A stretch of DNA of 64,000 nt, taken from Trichomonas vaginalis G3 (lineage: Eukaryota > Parabasalia > Trichomonadida > Trichomonadidae). The DNA lies in NCBI RefSeq assembly GCF_026262505.1, contig NC_067205.1, positions 4,340,001 through 4,404,000 of the forward strand, in the 5' to 3' direction. A program made the translations under genes and the position numbers. Position 1 is the stretch's first letter; every line of letters begins with the position of its first letter. The notes under the pieces were generated by a model that saw only the letters and a list, made by a program, of their open reading frames with translations, was not told the DNA's origin and ran no database searches. Of the stretch, positions 49,361-60,592 are shown one piece after another.

Positions 49361-50461
49361 ATGGGTGAATTTGAAGTCAATTTGCAAGCCCTGATTAGGC
49401 AAATCAGAGCTGAGCAATATGAAATCAAAGTTCATGCTCTCGCAAGTATGTATGAGTTTTTACGTGACAATATTGTTCCTTTTTCAGTATTTGAAGATGA
49501 ATTCGATGATCTTTTCGAATCCATTTTCCATGAAGTTGTTTATTGCAAGTATAAGAGTGACCACGACTTGGCGCTAGCAGTTATTTGTGTTCTTTCATTA
49601 AGTTATGGAGATTTGATTGAAGATAACGTCGTAGATTTCATCAAACGCCTAATTCCAGAGTTTGAGAATGCTACAAACAAAAACTCGTTCATGTTCTTTG
49701 CAATTGCCTTTTCAATGGCCTTCTCCGTAGATAATGATGAACTTTGTGAGAAATTATTCTCAGAATACATCGAATTGATCCTCAACAAGAAAGGTCGTCC
49801 AATGAGATTATCACCGATGTCAGTTTCATACATATTTACCGGATTAAATTTATTAATGTCAATATTCTCAGCGAAGTACGCCACTGAGACCTTTAAATCT
49901 GATCTCGAGGCAGTAATCATCCAAGGCATACACAGTGCTCATGCAGATATCGTAAGACCAGCGATAGAAATGGCCGGTGTCATTTACGAGTCATATCTCA
50001 ACCAGGAACGTAACTATTACATGCAGGAAGACCAATCCAGGTTATTTGCCATGCAGTTCCTTAAGAAATTGGAAGAATCCGGAGATAGAATTGGGAAAAA
50101 GAGCGAAAGCAAAAGTATTAAGGCCTGCTTACTACAAGTACAAGGTTTCTTACAAGGAAAGGAAACATTCGTTAAATACAAATTCCTTGAACAAGAAATC
50201 AAATTTAATAATATTCAATCTCAGATCATTATCAACTGTATCAAGGATATCCTTAAGACAGGATTCCAGATGCACATGATAAAGAACTCCCTGATCCAGT
50301 CTATTCTCGAATACCGCTTGGCACCACTCAGAGAAGGAATAATCAACAGCAAGACGATCAGAAAAATTCAGCAGTCGAGGGAAGTTAAAAAAGACAGGGA
50401 CCAAGACAGGGAAAAGAAGAGGAAGCAGAAGGAAGAGAGAATGGAAGATGACCATTTCTAA
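49361..50461 (+). CDS. IFRD-like (interferon-related developmental regulator) protein, 366 residues
   Basis: Helical-repeat protein with the IFRD family layout: N-terminal armadillo-like helices (YEIKVHALASMYEFLRDNIV; SDHDLALAVICVLSLSYGD) and the conserved C-terminal block (KFLEQEIKFNNIQSQIIINC; HMIKNSLIQSILEYRLAP), then a basic tail (REKKRKQKEERMEDD). IFRD proteins are eukaryotic co-regulators of transcription, recently also tied to ribosomes. Intact, single exon, with a short AT-rich leader. Family call by overall pattern; orthology to a named gene is not claimed. Confidence 0.65.
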   Translation: MGEFEVNLQALIRQIRAEQYEIKVHALASMYEFLRDNIVPFSVFEDEFDDLFESIFHEVVYCKYKSDHDLALAVICVLSLSYGDLIEDNVVDFIKRLIPEFENATNKNSFMFFAIAFSMAFSVDNDELCEKLFSEYIELILNKKGRPMRLSPMSVSYIFTGLNLLMSIFSAKYATETFKSDLEAVIIQGIHSAHADIVRPAIEMAGVIYESYLNQERNYYMQEDQSRLFAMQFLKKLEESGDRIGKKSESKSIKACLLQVQGFLQGKETFVKYKFLEQEIKFNNIQSQIIINCIKDILKTGFQMHMIKNSLIQSILEYRLAPLREGIINSKTIRKIQQSREVKKDRDQDREKKRKQKEERMEDDHF

Positions 50462-51079
50462 TTTTTATAGCTTATTTTTAGTTTTATTAATGAATAAAAT
50501 GTGTTTTATTAAAGTTATCTTTATGTTACTTGAAAAATTTAGAAAAATTCTTTCTCAAAATTAGGAATTTCATAATAATTATATGATCATTTGTTATATT
50601 TCCTTGTAAAACTAACAAATATCTATCTGTTTTTAGAGCTTTTCTTAGTTTCATAGCAAATTCTGATACAATTTAATGATCCAAAGCTATTTTAGAAGTT
50701 ATCATAAAGAAATTTGAGATTTTACCACCAAAATTAAGATGAGTTTTTGATATTTCTTATTAATTCCACTTAAATTGTTTTGAAATTATTTAATTGAACA
50801 TAAGAAAAGATTTTTATTAGTAATTTTAGGATGTAATCGTAATACATTTATGTAAATATCAGATCTACACTTAGAAGAAAGCTAGAATACAAGAGTATTA
50901 AAAAAAAATTAACAAGATTATAAGTTAACCTAGAAATTAGTAAGGCATTTTGGATTAATTTGATAACATATTTTATATTTAAGTTATCAGATGATATTGT
51001 TGATGAATTAAAAATATGAAAAAATGAAATAAGGATTAAGGAGAAAGAAAATATACTAACAGTTTATACTAGAAACAAA

Positions 51080-52492
51080 TCAATCAGATACATAATCGGA
51101 TGATGTGTAATATTCGTTGTCGCTTGCAGATATTGCAGGAGGAGGCGAAATAGACCTCTTTGGAAGTGTAGAAGCAGGAGCTCTTTGAGGCTGGATGATT
51201 GGTTGTGGTGTTGGTGAGCTAATTCTATTAGATTTCTGGTTCATTATCTTTTGATAACAGTTAAAACAGACTTTTACAGGAGTTGGTGATACCCCCTTAA
51301 CAATAGCTCTATATTTAAGGCAATCTGAACAAGCAACAGCACCGCACGCTCTGCAATGGTGTCTTCTGACAAAAAATGTATGTTCTTGGTGACAAATCAT
51401 GCAAACTTGAGTGGAACTATCAGGCATCCATATTGGCGCGACCTCGAAATTATTATCTGTACCTGCCTGAACGTTTGAAATTGAGTTAGATATGGCGTCA
51501 TACCAAGATTTCACTTCGCTGGCTGATTTGAACTCCAATACGAATGATTTCCTTGGCGAATATATAGATATACAATGTATATCTGCTTTAGGGAGTTCAA
51601 TTTTCATCTTAGATAAATGATATGCGGCCGGAACCATCCATTTGCCTCCATGAGGCTGTGCGTATACGAAGAAGTCGGAGAATAATATAATGATGCGTTC
51701 CGAAACATCTTTTCTGCAATGCTTGAGACATGTGCCTTGTTTTATGAATCTTCTTCCTGGTTCTACAATTGGGAATGGTTCTATCAAGAAATTCTTGGCA
51801 ATCTTCTCGAGTATTGGTATAGAATCGATAGACATCAATATGTTCTTGCAATTGTTCGAGAATTCGACCATTTCTTGAGTTCTATTTGTTGATATAAGTT
51901 TAGAAGCCTTTAAAACTAAAGATGCGATATCAGATATGTATGTTAATGGTTCGCGGAATAAATGGATAAACAGTTTCGATTTTGGTTCAAGATGATCAAC
52001 ATTTATAGAAAATGTCTGACACATTGGTTCAATTTCGAGACATTTTGCAATGTATTGCTGATGTATTGGAACGACATTAACTGTATGTATAATTTCATTG
52101 AAAAAGATGTAATAATCTGAAAGAGGATTTGTAAGAATGCGAGAGAGGGCATTTAGTAATAGAATATGAATGCTTTCTAAATTCTGAATAGGTGGAATAA
52201 GCTTTGTTGGTATTAATGCAAAGTTATCAATGCAATTCGCAACAATTTTGTCTTTTAAGTATCGAATTGTTGAAATAAATTCTCTTTCTCGTAAATATGT
52301 TTCGATAACGATTCTTACTTGTGGTGAATCACGCTTTAAAAGGTCAATTAAAAAGTAATCTGTTGATTCTAAACCGGAAATTTGAGCAGCCATTAATTCT
52401 TTCGGTTCTATAAGAAGAGGAAACGGGGGATCCTCATTGAATAATCCCTTTTCTGGAATTGAAATCTCATCAAAGATTGAGGGATGAAACAT
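51080..52492 (-). CDS. DH/PH/FYVE (FGD-like) protein, 470 residues
   Basis: Start at the ATG 52492 (MFHPSIFDEISIPEKG); an upstream GTG is not needed. Residues about 60-240 are an all-helical RhoGEF-like (DH) region with low conservation. A PH-like domain follows (RIIILFSDFFVYAQP; DIHCISIYSPRKSFVLEFKS), then a FYVE zinc finger (about 350-420: CMICHQEHTFFVRRHHCRAC, then CSDCLKYRAIV and VCFNCYQ), with the RRHHCR signature that binds phosphatidylinositol 3-phosphate. The C-terminus is proline/serine-rich. It probably links Rho-type GTPase signalling to endosomes. Intact, one exon. Confidence 0.8.
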   Translation of the reverse strand: MFHPSIFDEISIPEKGLFNEDPPFPLLIEPKELMAAQISGLESTDYFLIDLLKRDSPQVRIVIETYLREREFISTIRYLKDKIVANCIDNFALIPTKLIPPIQNLESIHILLLNALSRILTNPLSDYYIFFNEIIHTVNVVPIHQQYIAKCLEIEPMCQTFSINVDHLEPKSKLFIHLFREPLTYISDIASLVLKASKLISTNRTQEMVEFSNNCKNILMSIDSIPILEKIAKNFLIEPFPIVEPGRRFIKQGTCLKHCRKDVSERIIILFSDFFVYAQPHGGKWMVPAAYHLSKMKIELPKADIHCISIYSPRKSFVLEFKSASEVKSWYDAISNSISNVQAGTDNNFEVAPIWMPDSSTQVCMICHQEHTFFVRRHHCRACGAVACSDCLKYRAIVKGVSPTPVKVCFNCYQKIMNQKSNRISSPTPQPIIQPQRAPASTLPKRSISPPPAISASDNEYYTSSDYVSD

Positions 52493-53104
52493 TGACACTT
52501 TTTCGAATAATTTTTTATAAAAAACATCACTATATTCATAGATTATTAATAGAAAACAATTCGAAAAAAGATGAGAGAAAATTTTTTATTTAATTATCCG
52601 TATAAATTCAGAATAAACCACAAATTTTGAATGTAAACGGCAAAAATAGTAAATATTTTATACTACCAGACCTTCAACCACACTAATAGTACTGGAAACA
52701 AAGTACCCCATAAACAGCTGATTATGCTTTCATCGGGCATTAACCAATCTTCGGTGGAATTCAGAATTTGTAAAGTTATAATAAGAAAACTGAGATGCAT
52801 ATATCATATATTAGATTTCTAATCATCTGATAATTGATTTTTTAAGCTTAATTTGGACATTTTCATGAAGATTCCCTATAATATTGAGGCACATTTGGTA
52901 GTTTTGATTGTCATTTTGAGTATTGCCTATTTTCGTAAATTTTAGTTGTATCATATATGAGTATATTGGAATTAAAGATAATTTCTCACTAAATAATATA
53001 TCATAAAGTCTGAAATCTAAATAAAATGAAAGACTTAATAATATACATTAATATTTCTTTATTTTTATGTCTGGTAAAAGTTATGTAATTTTTTACACTT
53101 TCTG

Positions 53105-54463
53105 ATGACTGAAGGAGAAATTATTCTTAGAACTTTTTGCACAAAATATAGAGATTATATAGATACAATTAACACATTGTATTTACTAAAGGATGGAGAT
53201 CCCGAAGTGTTGTTCAATCAAATCGATTATATCATAAATAAATTCAAAATTGATCCTTATTTCTTTCAAGTCCTTTGCAGCCGAGCAAGTTCCGAAAATT
53301 TAGTAGCGCTTCCCATATACTGGGGTATTTTTAAGTTACTTTATAGTTTTTACCCACGAAAATTAAATTATCGCGATTTCACGCCAAGATTCAGAAGTTT
53401 AATAGTCAAACAATTCGGAACAGGCATCGACATGAATATTGATGAGTATAAAGATCAAACAATTCGTCAAATCTTACAAGTTTACAAAAGATCTTCGTTA
53501 AAATTTTATTTAATGCGGGATGATGTCGAATTTCTCATGGAAACATGCTATAAGAGAGATTGGAAGCCAAACCATACATACGGATCATTAAAATTAATCG
53601 ATTGGTGCAGTAAATTTGGTTCATACAAATGTTTCAAGTTTTTGAAAGAACTTGGTGCCGAAATTACAAACGAAACATTAATACAAAGCATGATTGGAGG
53701 TAACAGCATGATTATTTCCGAAATTTTCTATGAAATTACGAAAATCGATATTAATAATCGATTTTTAGATGCATTACTTCACATTCAAGATATGAATTTA
53801 CTTATTGACATTGCACCAAAGTTTATTAATCTATTTGACTATCTTTCTACTTTTATTTATGATAATTTGAATCTTTTCTTTTTAAAGTTCGCATTGACAC
53901 ATGATTTAGATTCTGCACTTTGTACAGCTGTTTACTACAACATCTCATCTTTAGTTGTTGATTTTGTTGAATTAGGAGCAGATGTAAACGGAAAAACCAT
54001 TTTTTCATCACCATTTTTAGCCGCGAGTAAAATTGGAAATTTAGAAATGCTTAAACTATTCTGTGAACATGGTTGTGACCTCAACAAATTCAGTATTAAT
54101 CCTTTTCATTTCGCAGCAAAAAATGATGATTTGGAAATGGCAGATTTTCTTTATAAAAATCATTGTGACATTTATGCTACAGAACTAAATAATAAATTAC
54201 CAATCGAAATTGCTATTAGTAACAGATCAGAAAAAGTCATTAGATACTTGTTGTTGAAAGATCCTCTTTTTGTTATGAAAGCTGATTTTCGCATGAATGA
54301 AGTCAGTAAATCGATATATTATGAATACTGTCGAAGAGGAATTGTTAATTGGATCAATATTTTCAGAGATGTATTTGACGCATTAGGAGATTACTTCAAG
54401 TACCCTTTATTATCTATTCTTATTATATATTTTCTTAATTTTTACTATATCAATACATTATAA
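53105..54463 (+). CDS. Ankyrin-repeat protein with DUF3447-like N-terminus, 452 residues
   Basis: A trichomonad-expanded family. The N-terminal 150 residues are helical (DGDPEVLFNQIDYIINKFKI). The ankyrin region spans about 155-400, with recognisable repeats such as SSPFLAASKIGNLEMLKLF, NPFHFAAKNDDLEMADFLY and LPIEIAISNRSEKVIRYLL. The last 20 residues are hydrophobic (LLSILIIYFLNFYYI), possibly a tail anchor. Starts ATGACTGAAGG directly after TACACTTTCTG, a weak Inr-like sequence. Protein-protein interaction role; partner unknown. Confidence 0.8.
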   Translation: MTEGEIILRTFCTKYRDYIDTINTLYLLKDGDPEVLFNQIDYIINKFKIDPYFFQVLCSRASSENLVALPIYWGIFKLLYSFYPRKLNYRDFTPRFRSLIVKQFGTGIDMNIDEYKDQTIRQILQVYKRSSLKFYLMRDDVEFLMETCYKRDWKPNHTYGSLKLIDWCSKFGSYKCFKFLKELGAEITNETLIQSMIGGNSMIISEIFYEITKIDINNRFLDALLHIQDMNLLIDIAPKFINLFDYLSTFIYDNLNLFFLKFALTHDLDSALCTAVYYNISSLVVDFVELGADVNGKTIFSSPFLAASKIGNLEMLKLFCEHGCDLNKFSINPFHFAAKNDDLEMADFLYKNHCDIYATELNNKLPIEIAISNRSEKVIRYLLLKDPLFVMKADFRMNEVSKSIYYEYCRRGIVNWINIFRDVFDALGDYFKYPLLSILIIYFLNFYYINTL

Positions 54464-54822
54464 AATCTTTATTTATTTTTCATACCTAAATATCAATTCT
54501 TTGCTAAAATTTTATTGCTAATTGTATTTAATACTTTATTGTTTCATTTCACAAAATTATTCATATCACAATAAGAATAATTTTCATTTGAATTAAAGTC
54601 AGATCGGTGTAAGTGCTCCCATAAGGGAATATTACTACTTTCTAGCATTAGTTCATAAAAACAACAAATTCTTACGTCTGCATTGAGATCTATAGTAACT
54701 TCTTTTTCTAAAATACATTTCTACTAATTTACATGGATCTGCGAAATTTTTCATTAAACTTCATAAGATATCAAAAATGAGTGTTGATTATCTTCGAACA
54801 CTGATTTATATTCTATGTGGCA

Positions 54823-55788
54823 TTAAATTTGTTTTTGTAAATGATTTTTGTCGAGATAAAAAATAATACTTGGATCTTCTAATAAACAATAAATGAGATT
54901 GCGGAATTTAGAATGTATTTTCATGTAGTTGATATTTAATTCGGCTTTGCATTCATATGTTTCATAAAAATATAAATCATTTTCAAATGAATTTGTATGG
55001 GCATCTGATGTATCAACAAATTCAGTCGTTCCGTTCAACTCATAAATACAATGAATTAATTTGGATTTACCTGGACTATATCCATAAAATGTATTTGCTG
55101 CTTCGTTCTGAGTAATGATACAACTTTTAAATGTAAATTGATAATTAAATGTCGCAATTAATTGATCTGGAGATGAATTATTGTGAATATTGCAATTAAT
55201 TATAGAAAATGGCTTGGAACTACCCATATTGAAACAATAAACATTTGTTGCTGTGTTACTTAAAAATAAAGAATATGTAAAATTTCCTTCAAAAAATGTA
55301 ATTTCAAGCCAAAATGCTGCTCCTTGATTTGTACTGCAATATGAAACATTGACTCTAGAAATAATAACTTCACTATGTCCATGATGAATAGAAGCATCTC
55401 CATTTGATTTTCCTAATTTTGAATATGATGATTCGATATTATCGTTTTTCTCTTTTTGAGAGTCAGAATTTCTGATATAACAGTGTTGACCAAATGAAGT
55501 ACTGGAACAATTGAATGAACAAACTCTTTTCTGGACAAAATTTCCATTTCCTTTCAAGTATAAATTACAACCATAATCACTAACTTCATTATTATAGAAT
55601 AGAGAAGATTCAACAAGGATCTTAGTGGATATTGTACCCGATTCATATGATAAAAACCTTGATTTACTGTTTGAGAAAACAACTTCGTAGATATAGTAGC
55701 TTTTATCGTTAACAATATTACCTGTATAATAACTATCATTTGTTCCTTCGTAGTAATCGTTCCAGCCTAAATTTATGGTTCTTATCAA
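54823..55788 (-). pseudogene. Beta-helix-like surface protein fragment, no start codon
   Basis: The open frame begins after a TGA without ATG (first codons near LIRTINLGWNDYYEG). Asparagine/serine-rich repeats such as SSLFYNNEVSDYGCNLYLKG, VNVSYCSTNQGAAFWLE and INCNIHNNSSPDQL look like rungs of a right-handed parallel beta helix, common in trichomonad surface proteins. 321 codons, likely 5'-truncated. Exact family unknown. Confidence 0.5.
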
Positions 55789-55799
55789 ATTTAAATTTT

Positions 55800-57300
55800 G
55801 GTTTCAATGAAATTTCTTCACTGTAATACCATAATATTTTTCTACATAGGTCTATCATATGTTTATTGTCCAATTTCTTGATAATTACTAACAAAGTTTT
55901 GATAAAATAATGAAGAGAGATTGTTTTTGTCCATTAAAAAACCGCAGAATCATCTCAATTATTCAAAAAAAATGTTTTTAGTACATTAACAATGCCAAAT
56001 CGTTAAGGGTGCACACGAGAGGATCATGTAAACTTCAGAATTTAGAACCTTATTTTTAGGCATTATCTTGGCTACCCATTTAGGCTCGAAAAGCAAAAAA
56101 TATCAAAAAATACAACTTGACTCCATTATGACCCTTTCATGGAGGTAGTTTTTATCCGCTAGTATTTTCCCTTTGAATCTCTTTACAATTCGAAATCAAA
56201 TTCAAATCTCAGTAGAAGAAAGGAAGAATCGACTTACTACGGTTGTAATACGAATAAATACATATATTTAATTATTTTTATTTACATAATAATTGTTTGA
56301 AGCTCATATTCCATCAAATTTTTAAATAAAAACATTAAAATGTTGAAAATGTTCATATATTTTAATAGGGTTTTGGCACTTTATTGAGGAATTACTACAT
56401 ACATAGTCGAACTGAACTTGATATTTTGAAATTTAAATTATTTATCAAAATTAAAATTTAACTTGAAATTTATAATTATTTAGTCATATTTTGCATAATT
56501 CTAAGTAGATTTTGTAAAAAATCAAGAAAGAAAAATTTTAACGTGCTTTATTTTTTCTTTTTTATAATAATACATATTATTATATAATTAACATATTCAT
56601 AATGTTTCACCCTTTCAAAGATATAATCCTCCTCTCAAATAAACGTACATACGGGTGGCCTCTTTTTTCAAAAAATTAAAATTTGAAATTTTGGGCTCAA
56701 ATATTAGAGATTTTTTCAACCTTCAACGATATATGTTGTCTATATCAGACCTCCTTTCTTTTTGATACTTAACATTGTTCCTAAATCTTAGCCGTTAAGG
56801 CTGTTCTGAAAATATTTTTTTTTCGAAAAAATTCGAAAAAAATTCTTAAAATTCAAAAATCCCTTAATTCCTGAGGATTTTGGGAAAAAGTTTTTACATG
56901 AACATGTGTATATTATATGAAGTATATTGATAAGGTAAAAATCAAATTTTATTGCATATTCATCGAGAAAATAAACTAACGAATCCCTCAAAATTGAGAG
57001 GGTAATCCTCCTCCTCTCAAATAAACTTACATACGGGTGCACCCTTAATACTTTAAGGATCCCACTTAGAAAAACCCTTATCCAACTCTAGAATTATGCT
57101 ACATTTTAGCGGGACACTCTTCAACTTCAATCATTTCCTATTCTAGTGGCAATTGAAATGCTTGATCAAAAATGATGATTGTATGCCATCATAAACAATA
57201 CCATTACAAATGTAAATAAAACCTTGAACTTGTCCATTCATATGAATGATTTTTTTCAGTGAATTCTTATTTATCAATTTACATGAAAAATAAAAAAATC
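55800..57300. other. Gene-free interval with two copies of a short repeat
   Basis: CCTCCTCTCAAATAAACGTA followed by CATACGGGTG occurs at about 56625-56657, and with one change at about 57008-57041, bounding a 380-base unit with the AAAAATTCGAAAAA hairpin-like sequence inside. GGGTGCAC also occurs near 56007. No coding evidence. Confidence 0.5.
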
Positions 57301-57372
57301 AGCCATGGTGGGACTTGAACCCACAGTCTTCTCCTTAGAAGGGAGACGCAGTATCCATTTTGCCACATGGCT
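57301..57372 (-). tRNA. trnR-UCU: tRNA-Arg (anticodon UCU)
   Basis: The 72-base cloverleaf folds fully: acceptor AGCCATG/CATGGCT, anticodon stem TCTCC/GGAGA with loop CTTCTAA (anticodon TCT), T arm GTGGG-TTCAAGT-CCCAC. It reads AGA codons, the main arginine codon in this A/T-rich genome. The internal A and B boxes are intact, no intron is present and CCA is not encoded. A T-rich run follows on the transcribed strand (57286-57299), as expected for RNA polymerase III termination. Confidence 0.95.
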
Positions 57373-57892
57373 TCACATTTAAACAATAATAACATCATTT
57401 ATAATCAATTCAAATAATGTTCGGTTCAAACAGACTTTTTGGAATTTAATGAAAATTAGCCGAAATGCATCGAACAAAATTGCTAGAGGCTAAGGAATCT
57501 ATCACAACAAAAAATTTACTTTAGAGTTGTTTTATTGGGTCAGCCAAATATGTTTTTTTTTCCTATATATATAATATATATGTGTTTATTTCTTAAATTT
57601 TAAAGTATCCGTTTCCTTAAAACTGGAGCTTACTGAGACCTTAAATTTGAAAAATTGATGCTATTGTATTTCCCAATTTTGATATTTTATCGATAAAATA
57701 AAAATTTCAAAAATATTCTTATCGAAAAGAGGCTATTGATTTTTTAAAAAATAGCATTATGCATTTAAGAAATGAAAAATATTGATTTGTTTCAGCTCCA
57801 TCTTAATTAATAAGTGAAAATATGATAATATCGTTTCAAACCACAACATAGCACTTCATAGCTACGGTATCTGATATTGCCTTAAGAGTGCG

Positions 57893-58532
57893 GGACAAAT
57901 TTGCCAACTGTCACTTTTTCAATAACCTTAAACTACGCTTTTCTAATTTTTTTTAAAAATAACCTTAAATTATATTTGAAGAAATTATGTCTATGATATA
58001 TGTTTTATGCTAGAATCTTGGAGTTTTCATGCACTACACAAGAGCTCCAAGGTTCCAAGAGTGAATGCTCAATAGCAATTATAAAGATGTACCTTTTCAA
58101 AATGACTTTTACTGATTAAATTTAATCAATAGAAGACATTTTGAAAAGGTACCTCTACAATTAGATATACAAGAGATTCAAAGCTTCATTTCAGATAGAT
58201 TTGAAACTTTGAAACTCTTGGTAGATTTTGAGTGAATGCTGACAATCATCTTTGAGAAGGTTTTCTTAAAGAAAACCTTCTCAAAGAGGTTTCTCAGGAG
58301 CCCTGAGGCTCCCTTTCGTAATGATTGGGAGCCTTGGGGCTCCTGAGACGAAGAATGGCTTCGCCGAATCTTTGATCAGCAGAGGCCAAATGAAAAGGCC
58401 TCTGCTGATGGATTCTCAGGAGCCCTGAGGCTCCCTTTCGTAATGATTGGGAGCCTTGGGGCTCCTGCAGCAGAGTATCGCTCCGCTCCATTAATTTTTT
58501 TTTAAAAAAGTGCCGTGTGGCAAATTTGTCCT
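57893..58532. mobile_element. TIR-bounded, hairpin-packed non-autonomous element
   Basis: Terminal inverted repeats: GGACAAATTTGCCA followed by ACTGTCACTTTTT at the left and its near reverse complement (AAAAAGTGCC, TGGCAAATTTGTCC) at the right. The inside is a row of hairpins: TACCTTTTCAAAATG/CATTTTGAAAAGGTA, GAGAAGGTTTTCTT/AAGAAAACCTTCTC, two copies of CAGGAGCCCTGAGGCTCCC...GGGAGCCTTGGGGCTCCTG, and ATCAGCAGAGGCC/GGCCTCTGCTGAT. No open frame of note and no obvious target duplication. Confidence 0.75.
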
Positions 58533-58628
58533 AATTTTTTGCCCAATATCAGTTCGAATTGTAAATAAAATGAGTGTAGTAGCAATTGCTAGTTTTTTTT
58601 TGCAAAATTTATTGAAAATCTTACAGTT

Positions 58629-58641
58629 TCACTTCATTTTT
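58629..58641 (+). promoter_or_regulatory. Inr-type initiator of the thioredoxin gene
   Basis: TCACTTCATTTTT close to the trichomonad initiator consensus TCA(+1)YTWYTCATTA, with the presumed +1 A at 58631, 19 bases before the ATG. Short 5' leaders of this kind are usual in Trichomonas. Confidence 0.65.
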
Positions 58642-58649
58642 ACATAAAA

Positions 58650-59015
58650 ATGCTCAGTTCGATATCTTCTTTTGCACGTTTTGCTCTAGACCATTTTGAA
58701 GGTTCACATATTGACCTCAAAGGACTTGTTGATAACACTAATGGCTTAGTTGTTGTTGATTTCTTTGCTGATTGGTGTGGACCATGCAAAAACATTGGTC
58801 GCATACTTCCAAAAATTGCTGAAGCCTATCCAAAGGTAACAATACTGAAAGCTAATGTTGACGAATCCCCTGATCTTGCTGAACATTTCAAAGTCGAAGT
58901 TGTTCCACAATTTAAGTTCTTCAAAAAGTCTGGTAGTAATGAACTCAAAGAAATCAGAACAATTGTTGGAGCTGATGTCGACACTCTTACCAAATATATT
59001 GACGAACTTCAATAA
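58650..59015 (+). CDS. Thioredoxin, probably hydrogenosomal, 121 residues
   Basis: Small dithiol oxidoreductase that reduces protein disulfides with electrons from thioredoxin reductase. The active site WCGPCK is at about residues 42-47, preceded by VVVDFFAD. The cis-proline region is VVPQFKFFKK and the C-terminal helix TLTKYIDELQ. The first 13 residues (MLSSISSFARFAL) look like a short hydrogenosomal leader: MLSS start, Ser-rich, one Arg just before the likely cleavage point. Length is about 107 residues after the leader, the normal thioredoxin size. Intact, single exon, with its own Inr. Confidence 0.9.
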   Translation: MLSSISSFARFALDHFEGSHIDLKGLVDNTNGLVVVDFFADWCGPCKNIGRILPKIAEAYPKVTILKANVDESPDLAEHFKVEVVPQFKFFKKSGSNELKEIRTIVGADVDTLTKYIDELQ

Positions 59016-59546
59016 ATTGCTTATTCTATCATCGTATTTATCTACTTCTGTTTTACATATTTTATACTTGATATTATTCTAATTTTATTTGAAATATTTA
59101 TAAATGTAATTAAATTGCTTGTAGCACTTGGTTATGGACTTAACAAAGTGTACATTTAAATCCAAAAACCAATAAGCAAATCTTTTTAATATAGATGAAA
59201 AAATAAGAAAGAAATAATAGAACAAAATGCAAAATTCCTGTAGGAATAGATAAGATCTATGCATTCCCTTATAAACATTAGTTCATATCACAACGAATAT
59301 TAAAAATCTGATTTAAATTTAAGTTATAGCAAACCTGTAAACGTATTCATTTTTTAACTTGAAATGAAGAATTGTTGCATGCTAAGATCAGTCATAATGT
59401 AAACCTCTCAATTTTATTGTCGTGGGAAGTATCTCAATTCCTTCAAAAAAATTGAAAAACTATTTAATTTTAAAAATATAATACTTTTAATTAGTTAATT
59501 AATTGGAGATATTTTTTAAAAAATCACTTTTGATAATACTTTTGAG

Positions 59547-60085
59547 AACTTTAATTAAAAAAATATATTCAAAAATATCCAGGATATCAAGAGGGAATTG
59601 TTCCTTATGAGGTATATAGTTATGATGTATACCTCATAAGGAACAATTCCCTCCTTAAAACGAGAAAACTTGTTCGAAATTGTTTATCATTTCGAACAAG
59701 TTTTCTCGTTTTTAATAAGAAACTAAAGGCTATGAGGCACTGATTATATATTAGGCCTCACAGCCTTTAGTTTCTAATAGATAGCTGGGAAACTTTCTCC
59801 AAATGATAAGTTATTCAGAGAAAGTTTCCCAGCTATCAAGAGGGAATTGTTCCTTATGAGGTATATAGTTATGATGTATACCTCATAAGGAACAATTCCC
59901 TCCTTAAAATCGTAGACATTTTTATACTTATTAATCAACCATTCAAAATCATATTCCTCTGAAAAGTTATTTTATTAAAAATTTAGAATTTTAATAAATA
60001 TAGAGTTTGAATTTCATACAATACCTATATATTTCAATAATGGAATTTGAAAACCATTCTCAAAAGTTCTCAGAAAACCTTTTTT
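59547..60085. repeat. Hairpin cassette, modules M1-M2-M3-M4-M1
   Basis: Five perfect or near-perfect hairpins back to back: M1 GGGAATTGTTCCTTATGAGG (59590, repeated at 59841), M2 ACGAGAAAACTTGTTCGAA (59658), M3 GAAACTAAAGGCTATGAGGC (59719), M4 GATAGCTGGGAAACTTTCTC (59781). The outer flanks carry inverted CTTTTGAGAACT (about 59548) and AGTTCTCAAAAG-like (about 60060) sequences. Same modules as at 11653-12150 but in the opposite order. No gene. Confidence 0.85.
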
Positions 60086-60548
60086 TCATTAATTTTAAGA
60101 AATCTGAGTATTAAATTAAGTGATAAATTCGTTTGACACTACTTTAATTTTTAAATTCAAAAAATTATATGTGCTTCTTAAAACGACTCAAAAAAATTTT
60201 ATTATAAAATAATATATAATATTAAAAATCCCACAACATTTTTTTACTTTACATAATCGTACTTCCTAGACGATTAATTTCCACTCAATTTCTATCGTTG
60301 ACCGAACTTAGCATGCAACAGAATCATTGATGGACATTTTCAATAGTTTTCAAAAGTTCTGACGATTTTGATTTCGGTTTTATTTATATATAAAGTTGCA
60401 TATTTCACTAGAGTTAGGATTTTATGGTTCTGAAATTTCTGAAAAATATTATCCTTTTTATTAATAATCAGATAATTAGTATCAGCTTAATCAGATTTCA
60501 TAATCCATTATAAAAAGATGGAGGATGTTTTATTGTCGTCTAGAAAAA

Positions 60549-60592
60549 GTGACAAAATTATTATTGTCGTCAGACGACAATAATAATTTTTG
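60549..60592. repeat. Short perfect hairpin after an AAAAAGTGACA motif
   Basis: ATTATTATTGTCGTC/GACGACAATAATAAT with a one-base loop, directly after AAAAAGTGACA at 60546. The rest of 60090-61330 shows nothing coding. Confidence 0.7.

Noticed and set aside
56788-57042. 84-codon minus-strand frame
   Set aside because: Phe/Lys/Ile-rich from A/T-rich non-coding DNA; no start context or domain.
58294-58491. 65-codon minus frame with repeated EPQGS units
   Set aside because: Encoded by the duplicated GGAGCC hairpins of the foldback element.
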